This document shows, one piece after another, positions 61,742 to 64,000 of a stretch of 64,000 bases of DNA. The translations under genes and the position numbers were made by a program. The notes beneath the pieces were generated by a model. It ran no database searches. It had not been told where the DNA came from and worked only from the letters and a program-made list of their open reading frames with translations. Position 1 is the first letter of the stretch. Each line of letters starts with the position of its first letter. Source of the stretch: an uncultured Bacteroides sp. (GTDB taxonomy: Bacteria; Bacteroidota; Bacteroidia; Bacteroidales; Bacteroidaceae); contig UQTJ01000011.1 of NCBI GenBank assembly GCA_900544075.1, forward strand, positions 35,455-99,454. The letters are read 5' to 3'.

Positions 61742-63979
61742 ATGAATGTAAGAAATTTATTTATAGTTTGTTGTATAATCCCGACCTTGCAGTTACTCGG
61801 ACAGACTCCGGTTTATTTAGATAAAAGTAAACCTATTGAGCAAAGGGTGGAAGACGCGTTGGGACGTATGACATTGGAGGAAAAAATTGCCGTAATTCAT
61901 GCGCAGTCAAAATTCAGTTCTCCTGGCGTTTCACGTTTGGGTATTCCGGGGTTGTGGACAACTGACGGTCCTCATGGTATCCGTCCTGAGGTTTTATGGG
62001 ATGAGTGGGAGCAGGCCGGATGGACCAATGATTCATGTTTCGCTTTTCCAGCTTTGACATGTCTTGCAGCAACTTGGAATCCGGAAATGTCTTATATATA
62101 TGGTAAGAGTATTGGTGAAGAAGCTCGTTATCGCAATAAAGATATTTTGCTCGGTCCTGGTGTGAATATATATCGTACGCCTTTGAATGGAAGAAATTTT
62201 GAATATATGGGGGAGGACCCTTATCTGGCCGGTAAAATGGTGGTCCCATATGTAAAAGGAGTACAGGAAAACGGTGTGGCGGTGTGTGTAAAGCATTACG
62301 CTTTGAATAATAATGAGTTTAAGCGCCATACCACTAATGTAATGCTTAGTGATAGGGCTTTATATGAGATTTATCTCCCGGCTTTCAAGGCTGCAGTACA
62401 GGAAGGGGGAGCATGGTCTATAATGGGATCATATAATCTTTATAATGGTGAACATTGCTGTCATAACAAACGTTTACTTCAGGATATACTTCGTGGCGAG
62501 TGGGGATTTGATGGTGTGGTAGTCTCTGATTGGGGAGGTACTCATGACACTGAACAGGCAATACGCAATGGGCTTGATTTGGAATTTGGTTCATGGACGA
62601 ACGGCCTGTCTGCCGGAACATTAAATGCCTATGACAATTATTTCATGGCATATCCTTATTTGAAAATGATACGTGAGGGAAAAATTGGAACAGAAGAGTT
62701 GAACAATAAAGTAAGAAATGTTCTGCGCCTTATATTCCGCACTTCGATGAATCATAACAAGCCATTTGGTTCTATGAACTCCGCTTCTCATATTAATGCC
62801 GGACGTAATATAGGTGAGGAGGGTATTGTTCTGTTGAAGAATGAGGGTAATATATTGCCTATTGATATAGATAATGTAAAAAGAATCCTTGTTGTTGGTG
62901 AGAATGCCATAAAGATGATGACAGTCGGTGGAGGAAGTTCTTCATTGAAGGTTAAGTATGAGGTCTCTCCTTTAGATGGATTGACAAGTCGTCTTGGAGG
63001 GAAAATAAAGGTAGATTATGCCCGTGGTTATGTCGGCGATACATCCGGAGAATACAATGGAGTTGTGACAGGGCAGAATCTGACTGAAAAACGTTCTGAG
63101 GAGGAGTTGGTTTCTGAGGCTGTCAACTTGGCTAAAAGTGCTGATTATGTAATATTTGTAGGAGGTTTGAACAAAAGTTCTAATCAGGATTGCGAGGATT
63201 CGGACAGATTTGGTTTGCAATTGCCATATTCACAGGACAAAGTTATTGCAGAATTGTCTAAAGTAAATAAAAAAGTGATTGTGGTAAATATTTCCGGAAA
63301 TGCTGTTGCCATGCCATGGATTGATAAAGTTCCAGCTGTATTGCAGGCCTGGTATTTAGGCTCTGAATGTGGAAATGCTTTAGCTTCTATATTGGTCGGT
63401 GATGTTAATCCTTCAGGAAAGTTACCTTTTACTTTCCCGAAGACTCTTGAAGATTTGGGTAGCCATAAACTTGGAGAGTATTGGGGAAATGTAGCTGAAT
63501 ATAAGGATAGGAATGATACAATCAATACCGTTTACAAGGAAGATATCTTTGTAGGATACAGGTGGACTGACAAGAAAAATATTAAAACATTATTTCCGTT
63601 TGGGCACGGATTAAGTTATACATCTTTTTCATATAGCGACATAAATCTTGACAAGAATGTTATGCGGTCTGATGAAAAGATTACAGTGTCTGTGAAAGTA
63701 AAGAATATTGGCTTACGTCCGGGTAAGGAAGTTGTACAATTATATATAAAGGACAAAAAATCTTCAGTCCAAAGACCAGTTAAGGAATTGAAAGGCTTCA
63801 AAAAAGTAAGTCTCCAGCCTGGTGAGGAAAAACTTGTAGATTTTAAGATTGACAAATCTTCTCTAAGTTTTTTTGATGATAAAAAACACGAATGGGTTCT
63901 TGAACCTGGAAAGTTTGAAGCTTTGGTGGGAAGTTCCTCATCTGATATCCGTGAGAAGATTTCATTTGAAGCCAAATGA
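61742..63979 (+). CDS. Glycoside hydrolase family 3 beta-glucosidase
   Basis: A 745-residue exported enzyme (signal peptide MNVRNLFIVCCIIPTLQLLGQ). The GH3 N-terminal barrel has IPGLWTTDGPHGIRPE, KHYALNNNEFKRHT and nucleophile D263 in GVVVSDWGGTHD. A Rossmann-like C-terminal domain (VLLKNEGNILPI, VFVGG-type site) and an FnIII-like tail (PGKEVVQLYIKDK) complete it. The family removes beta-linked glucose from oligosaccharide ends. As last gene of the operon it would finish the fragments made by the GH30 enzyme, probably in the periplasm. Confidence 0.95.
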   Translation: MNVRNLFIVCCIIPTLQLLGQTPVYLDKSKPIEQRVEDALGRMTLEEKIAVIHAQSKFSSPGVSRLGIPGLWTTDGPHGIRPEVLWDEWEQAGWTNDSCFAFPALTCLAATWNPEMSYIYGKSIGEEARYRNKDILLGPGVNIYRTPLNGRNFEYMGEDPYLAGKMVVPYVKGVQENGVAVCVKHYALNNNEFKRHTTNVMLSDRALYEIYLPAFKAAVQEGGAWSIMGSYNLYNGEHCCHNKRLLQDILRGEWGFDGVVVSDWGGTHDTEQAIRNGLDLEFGSWTNGLSAGTLNAYDNYFMAYPYLKMIREGKIGTEELNNKVRNVLRLIFRTSMNHNKPFGSMNSASHINAGRNIGEEGIVLLKNEGNILPIDIDNVKRILVVGENAIKMMTVGGGSSSLKVKYEVSPLDGLTSRLGGKIKVDYARGYVGDTSGEYNGVVTGQNLTEKRSEEELVSEAVNLAKSADYVIFVGGLNKSSNQDCEDSDRFGLQLPYSQDKVIAELSKVNKKVIVVNISGNAVAMPWIDKVPAVLQAWYLGSECGNALASILVGDVNPSGKLPFTFPKTLEDLGSHKLGEYWGNVAEYKDRNDTINTVYKEDIFVGYRWTDKKNIKTLFPFGHGLSYTSFSYSDINLDKNVMRSDEKITVSVKVKNIGLRPGKEVVQLYIKDKKSSVQRPVKELKGFKKVSLQPGEEKLVDFKIDKSSLSFFDDKKHEWVLEPGKFEALVGSSSSDIREKISFEAK

Positions 63980-64000
63980 TAATTATCAGATAATTATTTA

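Overview
The window reads as chromosome of a Bacteroidales bacterium, most likely Bacteroidaceae (Bacteroides/Phocaeicola type). The evidence is a SusC/SusD polysaccharide utilization locus, DUF5686, DUF4301 and DUF6377 proteins, a fused FeoA-FeoB, a small Hc1-like protein, Bacteroidetes -7 elements (TAnnTTTG) in front of many genes, and starts that mostly lack a Shine-Dalgarno sequence. I saw no rRNA, tRNA, CRISPR array, transposase or prophage gene. The genus is inferred from gene content only.

Layout. 1-2.8 kb: the end of a DUF5686 outer-membrane barrel gene and a convergent membrane glycosyltransferase. 2.9-9.0 kb: a minus-strand biosynthetic block, hisH-hisA-hisF-hisIE-ftsE, then aspartate kinase and lysA, with hairpin terminators after both lysine genes. 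9.3-11.5 kb: an AT-rich surface-protein unit, a 54-aa peptide followed by a fimbrillin/GLUG lipoprotein whose signal peptide is separated from the body by a one-base frameshift. 11.6-16.1 kb: a secreted-type DNA/RNA endonuclease with an AlaX-like editing protein, then the ferrous-iron system feoAB plus its Cys-rich partner. 16.2-25.1 kb: tilS, Hc1, a very large two-unit sensor kinase with its response regulator and a membrane protein, then a TlpA-like lipoprotein. 25.2-33 kb: DUF1573, a RelA/SpoT protein with a damaged hydrolase site, DUF4301, GNAT, PadR-PspC and purT.

33-41 kb: a YhcG (DUF1016/PDDEXK) nuclease gene flanked by inverted arrays of 11-bp units, then a minus-strand set of outer-membrane barrel, imelysin lipoprotein, di-heme oxidoreductase lipoprotein and cytochrome c maturation protein. 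This set looks like a cell-surface metal/redox system and has a paired operator-like palindrome upstream. 41.3-49 kb: DUF308, AraC, aquaporin, a probable zinc set (ZIP transporter, TonB receptor, His-rich membrane protein), an exported Tpx and LpxH. 49.2-64 kb: a PUL with DUF6377 regulator, SusC, SusD, GH30, two surface lipoproteins and GH3. Its order matches the beta-1,6-glucan locus of B. thetaiotaomicron (BT3309-BT3314), plus one extra multidomain SGNH-esterase lipoprotein, which suggests an O-acetylated beta-1,6-glucan as substrate.

The least explained structure is a family of intergenic arrays with an exact 11-bp period. They occur at five places (13.2, 33.0, 34.4, 36.7 and 41.9 kb), each downstream of a gene and in the sense orientation of that gene. 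Two other items deserve a check: three self-complementary repeats inside yhcG that keep pairing through a compensatory change, and the frameshifted fimbrillin lipoprotein.
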